DNA of 64,000 nt from Casp-actino8 sp001510455 (GTDB taxonomy: Bacteria; Actinomycetota; Acidimicrobiia; Acidimicrobiales; Ilumatobacteraceae). The stretch covers positions 46,944-110,943 of the forward strand of contig JAQCIK010000005.1 in NCBI GenBank assembly GCA_027592035.1. Direction: 5' to 3'. The notes under the pieces are model-generated. The model saw nothing but the letters and a program-made list of their open reading frames with translations. It was not told the origin of the DNA and made no database searches. The translations under genes were made by a program, and so were the position numbers. Positions 17,148-25,775 of the stretch are shown piece by piece (position 1 is the first letter of the stretch; the number at the start of each line of letters is the position of its first letter).

Positions 17148-18869
17148 ATGGCTTCCCCTGACTCAACTGCCACCGCCGGGACCCCGGTCGACGTGAAACC
17201 CCGTAGCCGAGACGTCACCGACGGCATCCAAAAGGCCGCCTCCCGGGCGATGTTGCGAGCAGTGGGTCTGACCGATGACGACTGGGACAAGCCTCAAGTG
17301 GGGGTCGCTTCCTCGTGGAACGAGATCACTCCGTGCAACGTGTCGTTGCGTCGCCTCACCGCCGCGGCCAAGGACGGTGTGCGCGCCGCCGGCGGAGTGC
17401 CTCTCGAGTTCGGCACGATCACCGTGAGCGACGGCATCTCGATGGGTCACGAAGGAATGCGCGCATCGCTCGTGAGTCGCGAGATCATCGCCGACTCGGT
17501 CGAGGCCGTCATGCACGCCGAACGTCTCGACGGTCTGGTGGCGACGGGCGGATGTGACAAGAGCATGCCCGGGATGATGATGGCGATCGCGCGTCTCAAT
17601 CTTCCGGCGGTGTTCGTGTACAACGGTTCCACTCTTCCCGGACGGTACGACGGTAAGAACATCGACATCACGACGGTGTTCGAAGCGATCGGCGCCTGTG
17701 CGGCCGGCACGATCACCGAAGGTGAACTCACCGAGATCGAGAAGGCCGCGTGTCCGGGTGAGGGTGCGTGCGGCGGAATGTTCACCGCCAACACCATGTC
17801 GTCGATCGGCGAGGCCCTGGGCTTGTCACTGCCCGGTTCGGCTTCGGCGCCGGCGGTCGACGTGAGTCGTGAGGACGACGCCCGGCTCGCCGGTGAAGCG
17901 GTGGTCAACATGCTGCGCCTCGGTATCCGACCGAGCGACATCCTCACCAAAAAGGCCTTCGAGAACGCCATCGCTCTGTACAACGCACTCGGTGGAAGCA
18001 CCAACGCGGTGTTGCACCTGCTCGCGATCGCGAACGAGGCGGGCGTGCCTCTCGAACTCGACGACTTCAATCGAATCGCAGCTCGTGTTCCGCACATCGC
18101 CGACACCAAGCCGGGTGGCAAGTACCACATGACCGATCTGCATCGCATCGGTGGTGTGCCGGTGGTGCTGAAGCATCTTCTCGATGCGGGCCTCATCCAC
18201 GGAGACGTGATGACGTGCACCGGAAAGACCATGGCCGAGAATCTGGCCGAGATCGCGCCGCCCGATCCCGACGGCGACGTCGTGCATCCCCTCAGTGATC
18301 CGATCAATGCCGAAGGTGGCATCGTGGTCTTGCGCGGTTCGCTGGCCCCGAACGGGGCGGTCGTCAAGGTGGCCGGACTCTCGCCCGAGCAGCGCAAGTT
18401 CGAAGGCACGGCCCGGGTGTTCGACGGTGAAGACGGTGCGATGGCCGCGATCATGGCCGGCGAGATCCAACCCAACACCGTGCTCGTGATCCGGTACGAA
18501 GGACCCAAGGGTGGGCCGGGCATGCGCGAGATGCTGGCGATCACGGGTGCTCTGAAGGGGGCCGGACGCGGCGCCGATTGTGCTCTCATCACCGATGGAC
18601 GTTTCAGTGGAGGCACGTGGGGGTTCTGCATCGGACACGTGGCTCCGGAAGCAGTCGATGGCGGCCCGATCGCCTTCGTTCGTGATGGCGATCGGATCCG
18701 CATCGACGTGAGTTCACTGTCCCTCGATCTGCTGGTCGACGAGGCCGAGCTGTCGGCACGTCGTCAGGGTTGGACACCCAATCCGCCGCGCTACACGAGC
18801 GGTGTGCTCGGCAAGTACGCCCGTCTGGCTCAGGGGGCCGAGAAGGGCGCGATCACCAACTTGCTCTGA
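17148..18869 (+). CDS. ilvD: dihydroxy-acid dehydratase
   Basis: 573 residues. It dehydrates 2,3-dihydroxy-isovalerate and 2,3-dihydroxy-3-methylvalerate to the 2-oxo acids, the third step of valine and isoleucine synthesis. Seen: the Fe-S cysteines in ATGGCDKSMPGM and CPGEGACGGMFTANTM, the IlvD signature, and the closing DGRFSGGTWGFCIGHVAPEA with the catalytic serine region. Length is normal. It stands apart from ilvBNC (24-27 kb), has no leader peptide and appears leaderless, so it should escape the attenuation control seen there. The divergent neighbour is an iron transporter, fitting for an Fe-S enzyme. Confidence 0.95.
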   Translation: MASPDSTATAGTPVDVKPRSRDVTDGIQKAASRAMLRAVGLTDDDWDKPQVGVASSWNEITPCNVSLRRLTAAAKDGVRAAGGVPLEFGTITVSDGISMGHEGMRASLVSREIIADSVEAVMHAERLDGLVATGGCDKSMPGMMMAIARLNLPAVFVYNGSTLPGRYDGKNIDITTVFEAIGACAAGTITEGELTEIEKAACPGEGACGGMFTANTMSSIGEALGLSLPGSASAPAVDVSREDDARLAGEAVVNMLRLGIRPSDILTKKAFENAIALYNALGGSTNAVLHLLAIANEAGVPLELDDFNRIAARVPHIADTKPGGKYHMTDLHRIGGVPVVLKHLLDAGLIHGDVMTCTGKTMAENLAEIAPPDPDGDVVHPLSDPINAEGGIVVLRGSLAPNGAVVKVAGLSPEQRKFEGTARVFDGEDGAMAAIMAGEIQPNTVLVIRYEGPKGGPGMREMLAITGALKGAGRGADCALITDGRFSGGTWGFCIGHVAPEAVDGGPIAFVRDGDRIRIDVSSLSLDLLVDEAELSARRQGWTPNPPRYTSGVLGKYARLAQGAEKGAITNLL

Positions 18870-18909
18870 CCGTCGCTCTGGCGCGGATCCTCGACCATTC
18901 GGGTGAAGA

Positions 18910-19272
18910 TCACGCGCCAGACAGACGTCGGCGGGCGAGCGCTCGCCAGCTGTTGAACGTGATCCCGAGAAAGACCGTGGCCACGATCACGAAGGCGGTC
19001 GCGGTTCCGTCGTCGAACACGAATTTGCGCAACAGCATTCCGAGAACCACGGTGCCGATCCAGGTGATCACTCCCGACCGGGCCGACAGCGGTTCGCGCC
19101 ACACCAGCGCGACGAGCCAGGTGACGGCGAGAGCCACGAGGAACGGAGCGGCAGTCGAGGCGATGCCGTCGAGTCCGGTACCTTCGTCGTGATTGCGACG
19201 TCCGATGGCGATGAACACGATGACCGACACCACGTCGGTGACGAGACTCCAGAGGAGAATTCGAGTCTTCAC
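18910..19272 (-). CDS. DUF3054 family membrane protein
   Basis: 120 residues, about four membrane segments: LWSLVTDVVSVIVFIAIG, STAAPFLVALAVTWLVALVW, SGVITWIGTVVLGMLLR and a C-terminal AFVIVATVFLGITF. The motif GRRNHDEGTG after the first segment and W-rich helices are typical of DUF3054 proteins, a common actinobacterial family of unknown function. The GTG start overlaps the oxidoreductase stop by 4 bases (GTGA); a longer reading upstream is antisense-like and arginine-rich. It is the last gene of an ino1-oxidoreductase-DUF3054 run. Confidence 0.78.
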   Translation of the reverse strand: MKTRILLWSLVTDVVSVIVFIAIGRRNHDEGTGLDGIASTAAPFLVALAVTWLVALVWREPLSARSGVITWIGTVVLGMLLRKFVFDDGTATAFVIVATVFLGITFNSWRALARRRLSGA

Positions 19273-21485
19273 GGTGTCGTCCTTTCGATGGTCACCACGG
19301 CGTTGTAGTCGGGGATTCGACTGGCGTCGTCGTTGATGGATGCGTCGATCAACACGTTCCCTTCCGGCCAATGAACCTGGACGGATCGTGACGGAAGTCG
19401 AACCAGATGCGCGGTTCCGACGAACGAGCCCACCTTGCTCGTGAGGCGTACCCGGTCACCGTCGGCCAGGCCGAGCGATCGAGCGTCGGACGAGTCGATG
19501 TACACGGCGTCACGAGACGCACCGGTCAGTGGATCGGTCGCGGCGAAGACCATGGAGTTGAACTGCTTTCCGCGTCTCGTACTACAGAAGAACTCACCGT
19601 CGGCGAGAGTCGGCGGCGACACGTCGACGATGCTGAACGAGCCTCGTCCGTCAGAAGTGGGGAAGGAGCCGTCGACGCACAGATGACGTCCGCCGTACTG
19701 AACGGCATCGCCGGTGTCGGACAAATCGTCGATCCCGGCGTAGTCGGGAACGACACGTGCGATCTCGGTCCGAAGGTCACGGTTGGTTTCCCAGGCGAAA
19801 TGCTCGGCACGATCGGGCCGAACTCGTCGGGCGATCTCGGAGAAGATGCGCCACTCACTGCGCGCCTCGCCCGGGGGATCGACCACCTGAGGGCTGAACG
19901 CGATCTGGCGCTCGGTGGTGGTGCTCGTGCCTCCACCTTCTTGCTCGTACCGCGTCGCGGCAGGCAACAAGATCACGTCGTCGCCATCGAGGAGCATTTG
20001 TGAGGTGAGAACGACGTCCTGATGAACACGCAGAGGAACCCGTTCGAGAGCCGAGGCGACGCGGGTCGGATCAGGCATGATCTCGAGCAGATTCGAGCCG
20101 TCGAGTACGAGAACGTCGATGTCACCACGTTCGACGGCGAGGACGGTCTCGGGAGCGGTGAGTCCGGGGCGATCGGGAACGTCGAAGCCCCAGTGCTCGG
20201 ACAGCGAGCGGGCCGATTCCGGCGTGATGGCGACCGTTCCCGGGTAGGCCGTGGCGTAGGCGCCCATCTCGGCACCTCCCTGGACTCCGGAGTGACCCCG
20301 AATCGGCATCAGCCCCGCGCCGTCGCGTCCGACGTTGCCTCGTGCGAGCGCCAGATTCACCAGAGCTTTCACACCTTCGACACCGTGCCGGTGCTGAGTG
20401 ATGCCCATGCTCCAGACGAAGATCGCCGAGTCGGCGCGGGCGTACTCGTCGGCGAACGTTCGAACCTCGTCGACGGTCAACCCGGCCTGCGCACACAGAT
20501 CGTCGATCGACTGCGAGTCGAGGAACGAGACCAGTTCCTTCCAGCCGGTCGTGTGATCGTCGACGAAGGAACGGTCGATGGCATCGCGCTCGATCAGAAT
20601 CTTGAGTACGGCATTGGCCAAAGAGACGTCACCTTCGGGCCGCACCGGAACGTGGAGATCGCACAACTTCGTTCCGAAGAGGAACGATTCGGGTTTCGAT
20701 GGAACCCAGTAGCGCTCGAGCCCCGGTTCGAGGTACGGGTTCACCACCACGACGCGTGCGCCGTTCTTCTTGGCCTCGTACAGATACTTGGTGAAGACGG
20801 GTTGATTGTTGGCGACGTTCGCGCCCCACAGCACGATGAGATCGCTTTCGATCACGTCCTGGAGACTGCACGTGCTGGCCGAAACTCCGATCGTCGACTT
20901 CAGTCCGATCGTCGACGGCGCATGACACGTACGCGCGGCCGAGTCGATGTTGGCGATCCCCATGGCTCGCGCCGCCTTGCCGGCCACGTAGTAGGTCTCG
21001 TTGGTGAGTCCGCGACTCGTGAGATAGACCGCTGAACGTTCGGGACCGGCCGATCGGATTCCGTCGGCGATCGCGTCGAGGGCCTCGTTCCACGAGACAC
21101 GACGGAAGCCGATGTCGCCACGACGTCGGCGCATCGGGTGGGCGAGTCGACCCATGTCGCGTAGTTCGGAGCTCGTGCGGGTTCGCAGACCTGACACGTC
21201 GTTCAGTACCGACGGATCGAATGGGGCTGCACAATTGATTTCGAGCAGTTTCAGACGAGTCGTGCACAAGTGGATCCCGTCGAGAGTCCAGTCGTGAAAA
21301 CCGGCCACGCCGAGTGCGCAACCGTCACAGACCCCCTTCGACAGAATCTTCCAAGCCTTCGACGGTGCCCGACGAACGTTCACGGCGACACGCGCCATCT
21401 CGGCGAGGTGATTCGGTTTGGTGTGGCCGATCCCGTTGGGGGACAGGCTCACCCACGAGGACGGGTTCCAACGTCGTGGAGCCAC
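19269..21485 (-). CDS. FdhF/YdeP-family molybdopterin oxidoreductase
   Basis: 738 residues. The N-terminus has CDGCALG (Cys53, Cys56) rather than the full four-cysteine 4Fe-4S motif of formate dehydrogenases, which is typical of the YdeP-like branch. Later come the molybdopterin-domain segments GLTNETYYVAGKAARAMG, ARTCHAPS, VLWGANVANNQPV, RGHSGVQGGAEMG and a C-terminal dinucleotide-binding domain (from EFFCSTRRGKQFNSM). GTG 21485 is taken as start, 8 bases after the ino1 stop. The substrate is unknown; in this family roles range from acid resistance to formate oxidation. Confidence 0.85.
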   Translation of the reverse strand: MAPRRWNPSSWVSLSPNGIGHTKPNHLAEMARVAVNVRRAPSKAWKILSKGVCDGCALGVAGFHDWTLDGIHLCTTRLKLLEINCAAPFDPSVLNDVSGLRTRTSSELRDMGRLAHPMRRRRGDIGFRRVSWNEALDAIADGIRSAGPERSAVYLTSRGLTNETYYVAGKAARAMGIANIDSAARTCHAPSTIGLKSTIGVSASTCSLQDVIESDLIVLWGANVANNQPVFTKYLYEAKKNGARVVVVNPYLEPGLERYWVPSKPESFLFGTKLCDLHVPVRPEGDVSLANAVLKILIERDAIDRSFVDDHTTGWKELVSFLDSQSIDDLCAQAGLTVDEVRTFADEYARADSAIFVWSMGITQHRHGVEGVKALVNLALARGNVGRDGAGLMPIRGHSGVQGGAEMGAYATAYPGTVAITPESARSLSEHWGFDVPDRPGLTAPETVLAVERGDIDVLVLDGSNLLEIMPDPTRVASALERVPLRVHQDVVLTSQMLLDGDDVILLPAATRYEQEGGGTSTTTERQIAFSPQVVDPPGEARSEWRIFSEIARRVRPDRAEHFAWETNRDLRTEIARVVPDYAGIDDLSDTGDAVQYGGRHLCVDGSFPTSDGRGSFSIVDVSPPTLADGEFFCSTRRGKQFNSMVFAATDPLTGASRDAVYIDSSDARSLGLADGDRVRLTSKVGSFVGTAHLVRLPSRSVQVHWPEGNVLIDASINDDASRIPDYNAVVTIERTTP

Positions 21486-21492
21486 GCCCGAC

Positions 21493-22821
21493 TCAGAGGT
21501 CTTCGTAGTACTCGCGACCGAGATGGGTGATCTGGTCTTCACCCATGATCCAACGCAACGTGTTCTTCAACTTGGTGAGCTGGATGAAGAGGTCGTGTTC
21601 GGGGTAGAGACCCGGAGCGACTTGAGGGCTCTTGTAGTAGAAGCTCAGCCATTCCTGGATGCCGCCCATCCCGGCGCGCTGAGCCAGGTCACTGAAGAGC
21701 ACGAGGTCGAGAGCGAGAGGTGCAGCGAGAATGGAGTCGCGGCACAAGAAGTTCACCTTGATCTGCATCGGGTAGCCGAGCCAGCCGGTGATGTCGATGT
21801 TGTCCCAGCCCTCTTTGTTGTCGCCGCGGGGCGGGTAGTAGTTGATCTGCACCTTGTGGAAGATGTCGCCGTACAGATCGGGGAACTTCTTCGGTTGGAG
21901 AATGTCCTCGAGCACGCCGAGCTTCGACTCTTCCTTGGTCTTGAAGTTCTCGGGGGCGTCGAGGACCTCACCGTCGCGGTTGCCGAGGATGTTGGTGCTG
22001 TACCAACCCTCGAGTCCGAGCATGCGAGCCTTCAACATCGGAGCGAGCACGGTCTTCATGAGGGTCTGCCCGGTCTTGAAGTCCTTGCCGGAGATGGCGA
22101 TCTTGTGATCGGTGGCGTACTGGCGCAGCGCCGGGGCGTCCACGGCCAGGTTGGGGGCTCCGTTGTTGAACGGGACACCTTCGAGGAGGGCTGCATAGGC
22201 GTAGATCTGGGCCGGCGAGACGGTTTCGTCGTCGGCATCGAGGGCCTTCTCGAACGAGTCGAGATCGATGTGGGCGCGACCCGGTTCGATGTAGATCTCG
22301 GTACTCGCACACCAGATCATGACGAGGCGATCACACTTGTTGTCTTCGCGGAACTTGTTGATGTCTTCACGAATCGCATTGAGCATGCCGCGCTTCGACG
22401 AGATGGGCTTCACGTGCTCGCCGTCGAGGTTGCGCGCGTACTTGCGTTCGAACGCGGCCTGCATCGGACGAACTTCGCGCAGTGCATCGCTGATGGCTTC
22501 GATGTGCTTGCCGCTCTCGAGAACCCCGGCGCGACTCGCTGCTACGTACGCATCATCGGGGTAGACGTCCCAGGCTCCCCACACGATGTCGTCGAGGGCG
22601 GCGAGGGGAACGAAGTCACGAATGAGCGGCGAGCGATCTTCGGTGCGCTTACCGAGTCGGATGGTGCCCATCTGAGCAAGGGAACCGATCGGCTTGCCGA
22701 GGCCGCGCTTGGTGAGCTCGACGCCGGCGATGAGAGTGGATGCGACGGCGCCGAGGCCGACGGTGAGGACGCCGAGCCGGCCTGAGGCCGGGGCGACGGT
22801 GGGGGACGGGGGCGTGGACAT
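21493..22821 (-). CDS. ino1: myo-inositol-1-phosphate synthase
   Basis: 442 residues. It cyclises glucose-6-phosphate to 1D-myo-inositol-3-phosphate with NAD, the entry to inositol lipids and, in many actinobacteria, mycothiol. Seen: the NAD motif VLTVGLGAVASTLIAG near residue 18, LVMIWCASTEIY, EGVPFNNGAPNLAVDAPAL, and the catalytic-lysine segments ISGKDFKTGQT and NYYPPRGDNKEGWDNIDITGW. Its -10 box TAGCCT is at 22897-22902 on the minus strand, giving a ~70-base leader. It heads an operon with the oxidoreductase. Confidence 0.93.
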   Translation of the reverse strand: MSTPPSPTVAPASGRLGVLTVGLGAVASTLIAGVELTKRGLGKPIGSLAQMGTIRLGKRTEDRSPLIRDFVPLAALDDIVWGAWDVYPDDAYVAASRAGVLESGKHIEAISDALREVRPMQAAFERKYARNLDGEHVKPISSKRGMLNAIREDINKFREDNKCDRLVMIWCASTEIYIEPGRAHIDLDSFEKALDADDETVSPAQIYAYAALLEGVPFNNGAPNLAVDAPALRQYATDHKIAISGKDFKTGQTLMKTVLAPMLKARMLGLEGWYSTNILGNRDGEVLDAPENFKTKEESKLGVLEDILQPKKFPDLYGDIFHKVQINYYPPRGDNKEGWDNIDITGWLGYPMQIKVNFLCRDSILAAPLALDLVLFSDLAQRAGMGGIQEWLSFYYKSPQVAPGLYPEHDLFIQLTKLKNTLRWIMGEDQITHLGREYYEDL

Positions 22822-22896
22822 GTGAATTCGCCGTTCTTCTCGTGGGCGCCTGACCAGAGAACCGGTCGGCCGCTCCGTTGGTGAATGAGCGTTCCC

Positions 22897-22902
22897 AGGC
22901 TA
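22897..22902 (-). promoter_or_regulatory. -10 box (TAGCCT) for ino1
   Basis: TAGCCT on the minus strand; transcription would begin near 22890, leaving a leader of about 70 bases before ATG 22821 that contains a small GACC/GGTC hairpin. It is divergent from and close to the folD promoter. Confidence 0.4.
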
Positions 22903-22920
22903 GGCCTTCGACTCGCCTCG

Positions 22921-22926
22921 TAGCAT
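22921..22926 (+). promoter_or_regulatory. -10 box (TAGCAT) for leaderless folD
   Basis: TAGCAT is followed by 7 bases and GTG 22934. Because the box overlaps the upstream ATG at 22925, that ATG would be outside the transcript; the box therefore decides the start. Confidence 0.5.
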
Positions 22927-22933
22927 GACCCCC

Positions 22934-23836
22934 GTGACCGACTCGGAAACTGCCCGTACACCAGGGGGTGCCGTCCTCCTCGACGGAAATCTCGTCCGTG
23001 ACGAGATCGTGGCCCGCCTAGCGGCCGAGGTGGCGGCGGCCGGGTCGCCGCCGGTGTGTCTGGCCACGGTGCTCGTGGGTGACGATGGCCCGAGTCAGCG
23101 CTACGTCCGCAACAAGCACGTGCAAGCGGCCAAGGCCGGTCTGCAGAGTCGCAACGAGATCCTTCCGGCCGATGCCGGTCAGGCCCGGGTGGAGGACGTG
23201 GTCGGACGGTTGGCGGCCGACCCGTCGGTGCACGGCATCCTCGTGCAGAGTCCGCTTCCGGCTGGTGACGATCCCCGCTACGACGAAGAGGCAGTTCTTC
23301 GGCTCATCCCGGGCGACAAGGACGTCGACGGTCTGACCACCGAATCGATGGGTCGTCTCATGCGAGGTCTTCCGGGACTCGTCGGATGCACACCGCTTGG
23401 CGTGTTGCGATTGCTCGAGCGTTATGGCATCCCGACGGCGGGCCGCCGAGCAGTCGTGATCGGGCGATCGATGCTGGTGGGCCTACCGCTGACGGTTCTT
23501 CTGGCTCGAAAGGGGATCGACGCCACGGTCACCATTGCCCACAGTCGATCGGGTGAGGTCACGTCCCTGTGTCGAGAAGCCGACATCGTGGTGGGGGCGG
23601 CCGGAGTGGCCCGCATGATCACCGCTGCCCACGTGAAGCCCGGTGCCACCGTCATCGACGTCGGTATCTCTCGCACCGAGGCTGGCATCGTGGGTGACGT
23701 CGACTTCGACGCCGTTCAGGCCGTGGCCGGGGCCATCACCCCCATGCCGGGTGGGACCGGTCCGATGACCATCGCCTGCCTCCTCGAGAACACCCTCACG
23801 GCAGCCCGTCTGCAAGGGGCCTTTCCGGGGTCGTGA
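22934..23836 (+). CDS. folD: methylenetetrahydrofolate dehydrogenase/cyclohydrolase
   Basis: About 300 residues. Bifunctional enzyme interconverting 5,10-methylene-THF, 5,10-methenyl-THF and 10-formyl-THF. Seen: catalytic segment SQRYVRNKHVQAAKAGL with the essential Lys, GILVQSPLPAG, PGDKDVDGLT, the NADP-site VVIGRSMLVGLPLTVLL, and the C-terminal PMPGGTGPMTIACLLENT. GTG 22934 is favoured over ATG 22925 because the latter sits within the -10 box. Residue Met in GRSMLVG replaces the common Val of GRSxIVG. It is followed by the ilv attenuator region. Confidence 0.94.
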   Translation: MTDSETARTPGGAVLLDGNLVRDEIVARLAAEVAAAGSPPVCLATVLVGDDGPSQRYVRNKHVQAAKAGLQSRNEILPADAGQARVEDVVGRLAADPSVHGILVQSPLPAGDDPRYDEEAVLRLIPGDKDVDGLTTESMGRLMRGLPGLVGCTPLGVLRLLERYGIPTAGRRAVVIGRSMLVGLPLTVLLARKGIDATVTIAHSRSGEVTSLCREADIVVGAAGVARMITAAHVKPGATVIDVGISRTEAGIVGDVDFDAVQAVAGAITPMPGGTGPMTIACLLENTLTAARLQGAFPGS

Positions 23837-23843
23837 CAGTGGG

Positions 23844-23873
23844 TTGTGATTCGCCGGTCGGGTCTGGCAGACT
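23844..23873 (+). promoter_or_regulatory. promoter of the ilvBNC leader
   Basis: -35 TTGTGA (23844-23849), 18-base spacer, -10 CAGACT (23868-23873), then 7 bases to the leader-peptide ATG at 23881. Transcription would begin at the leader peptide itself. Confidence 0.5.
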
Positions 23874-23880
23874 CTCGGCG

Positions 23881-23925
23881 ATGAACGCGATCTCCACGAC
23901 CTCCATCGTCGTAGTACTCGTGTAA
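23881..23925 (+). CDS. ilv leader peptide
   Basis: A 14-codon ORF, MNAISTTSIVVVLV, ending in TAA. It contains Ile-Val-Val-Val-Leu-Val (ATC GTC GTA GTA CTC GTG) just before the stop, all three branched-chain amino acids that the downstream operon makes. A hairpin and an intrinsic terminator follow. This is the classical layout of ribosome-mediated attenuation known for ilvBNC in corynebacteria and streptomycetes. Low charged branched-chain tRNA would stall the ribosome on the Val run and favour read-through. The peptide looks leaderless (ATG 7 bases after the -10 box). Confidence 0.85.
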   Translation: MNAISTTSIVVVLV

Positions 23926-23954
23926 GACGCGTTCGCCCACATACCGAACGCGTC
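23926..23954 (+). promoter_or_regulatory. attenuator upstream hairpin (ilvBNC)
   Basis: GACGCGTTCG pairs with CGAACGCGTC over a 9-base loop, a perfect 10-bp stem that begins directly after the leader-peptide stop. A terminating ribosome would cover its 5' arm, so its formation can depend on leader translation. Confidence 0.7.
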
Positions 23955-23957
23955 GCC

Positions 23958-23988
23958 GGCCTCCCAGAATGGGAGGCCATTTCATTTT
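23958..23988 (+). terminator. attenuator intrinsic terminator (ilvBNC)
   Basis: GGCCTCCCA-GAA-TGGGAGGCC, a 9-bp perfect stem with a 3-base loop, followed by ATTTCATTTT. It ends 32 bases before the ilvB ATG and is the only strong hairpin plus T tract noted in the window's intergenic regions. Confidence 0.85.
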
Positions 23989-24020
23989 CCGGCCCACCCA
24001 CCACACCCACAGGAACCGAC

Positions 24021-25775
24021 ATGAGCGAAAAGATCACCGGAGCCCAGGCCCTCATCCGTGCTCTGGAAAAAGAGAAGGTCGACACCATCTTCGGTCTGCC
24101 CGGAGGATGCATCCTTCCGGCCTACGACCCACTGCTCAGCAGCCCGATCCGCCACATTCTCGTGCGGCACGAGCAAGGGGCCGGGCACATGGCCGAGGGA
24201 TACGCCCACGTGACCGGTCGACCCGGTGTGGCCATGGTGACGTCGGGTCCGGCGGCCACCAACATGGTCACCCCGTTGTGCGACGCCTACATGGACTCCA
24301 TCCCGATGATCTGCATCACGGGTCAGGTGTCGACGACCGCCATCGGAACCGATGCGTTCCAGGAATGCGACACCGTCGGGATCACGCGCAGCGTGACCAA
24401 GCACAACGAACTCATCATGTCGCCCGACGAAATTCCACTCATGGTGCGTCAGGCCTTCCACATCGCCACCACGGGACGCCCCGGTCCGGTTCTGCTCGAC
24501 CTTCCGAAGGATGTTCTGCAGAACCAGATGACGTGGCATTGGCCGAGTGACGACGAAGTGATCGACAGCCTGCCCGGCTACAAGCCGACCATGAAGGGTC
24601 ATCCGCGGATGATCAAGGAGGCGGCTCGACTCATCCTCGAGGCCAAGCAGCCGGTGCTCTACGTGGGTGGTGGAGTGTTGAAGGCGCGGGCCGCCGAAGC
24701 GTTGCTCGAGTTGGCCGAGATGATCGACGCTCCGGTGGTGACCACGCTCATGGCGCGCGGCGCCATCCCCGACGATCATCCGTTGTGCATCGGAATGCCC
24801 GGTATGCACGGCAACGCAACGGCCGTCACGGCGATGCAGAAGAGTGATCTCCTCGTCACTCTCGGCGCCCGTTTCGACGACCGCATCACGGGCAAGGTCG
24901 ATGCCTTCGCCCCCGATGCCAAGATCATCCACGTCGACATCGATCCGGCCGAGCAGGGCAAGGTTCGTCGACCCGACGTGCCGATCGTCGGCGACTGTCG
25001 CCTCGTGATCGAAGAGATCGTGAAGGCACTGAAAGAGATGATGCAGGGCGGCGCCGTCAAGCAGGACATCTCGGCTTGGAAGAGTCGCGTGAGCGGTTGG
25101 CAGGAGCAGTTCCCGTTGCACTACGCGCCGGCCCAGCCCGGTGACGCACTGAAGCCTCAGTACTGTCTCGAGCAGCTGCGCGACAACTCACCCGAAGGAA
25201 CCATTCTCTGCTCGGGTGTCGGTCAGCACCAGATGTGGTCGTCGCAGTACTGGAACTTCAAGGAGCCCTACACGTGGGTGAACTCCGGTGGCCTCGGAAC
25301 GATGGGCTTCTCCATTCCGGCCGCCATCGGTGCGAAGGTCGGTCGCCCCGATCGCACGGTGTGGGCCGTCGACGGTGACGGTTGCTTCCAGATGACGGCT
25401 CAAGAACTCGTCACGGCGAGTGTCGAGCGCATCCCGATCAAGGTCGCAGTCCTCAACAACTCGTACCTCGGCATGGTGCGCCAGTGGCAGGAGATGTTCT
25501 ACGAAGAGCGTTACAGCGAGGTGTACCTGTCGCCCGAGGTTCCCGACTTCGTCAAGTGGGCCGAGGCGATGGGTTGTGTCGGTATCCGGGTCGAGAGCCC
25601 CGAAGAAGTTCAGCCGGCCATCGAGAAGGCCAACAGCATCGACGATCGGTCGGTCGTCGTCGAATTCCGGGTCGACGCGAGTGAGAAGGTCTTCCCGATG
25701 ATTCCGGCCGGTCAGAGCAACGATGACATCTTGCTGCATCCCGATCAGTGCAGCGTCCGGGAGTACCTGCGATGA
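24021..25775 (+). CDS. ilvB: acetolactate synthase, large (catalytic) subunit
   Basis: 584 residues. A ThDP- and FAD-dependent enzyme condensing two pyruvates, or pyruvate and 2-oxobutyrate. Seen: HEQGAGHMAEGYAHVTGRPG with the catalytic Glu, the FAD-domain PDDHPLCIGMPGMHG, and the ThDP-binding GDGCFQMTAQELVTA...NNSYLGMVRQWQ. An AGGA ribosome site precedes ATG. First gene of ilvBNC; its expression is governed by the leader-peptide attenuator immediately upstream. Its stop overlaps the ilvN start (ATGA). Confidence 0.96.
   Translation: MSEKITGAQALIRALEKEKVDTIFGLPGGCILPAYDPLLSSPIRHILVRHEQGAGHMAEGYAHVTGRPGVAMVTSGPAATNMVTPLCDAYMDSIPMICITGQVSTTAIGTDAFQECDTVGITRSVTKHNELIMSPDEIPLMVRQAFHIATTGRPGPVLLDLPKDVLQNQMTWHWPSDDEVIDSLPGYKPTMKGHPRMIKEAARLILEAKQPVLYVGGGVLKARAAEALLELAEMIDAPVVTTLMARGAIPDDHPLCIGMPGMHGNATAVTAMQKSDLLVTLGARFDDRITGKVDAFAPDAKIIHVDIDPAEQGKVRRPDVPIVGDCRLVIEEIVKALKEMMQGGAVKQDISAWKSRVSGWQEQFPLHYAPAQPGDALKPQYCLEQLRDNSPEGTILCSGVGQHQMWSSQYWNFKEPYTWVNSGGLGTMGFSIPAAIGAKVGRPDRTVWAVDGDGCFQMTAQELVTASVERIPIKVAVLNNSYLGMVRQWQEMFYEERYSEVYLSPEVPDFVKWAEAMGCVGIRVESPEEVQPAIEKANSIDDRSVVVEFRVDASEKVFPMIPAGQSNDDILLHPDQCSVREYLR

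Noticed and set aside
23881..23925. Chance mini-ORF upstream of ilvB
   Set aside because: Rejected as chance: the Ile-Val-Val-Val-Leu-Val run, the hairpin after the stop and the terminator before ilvB occur together, so it is annotated as a leader peptide.
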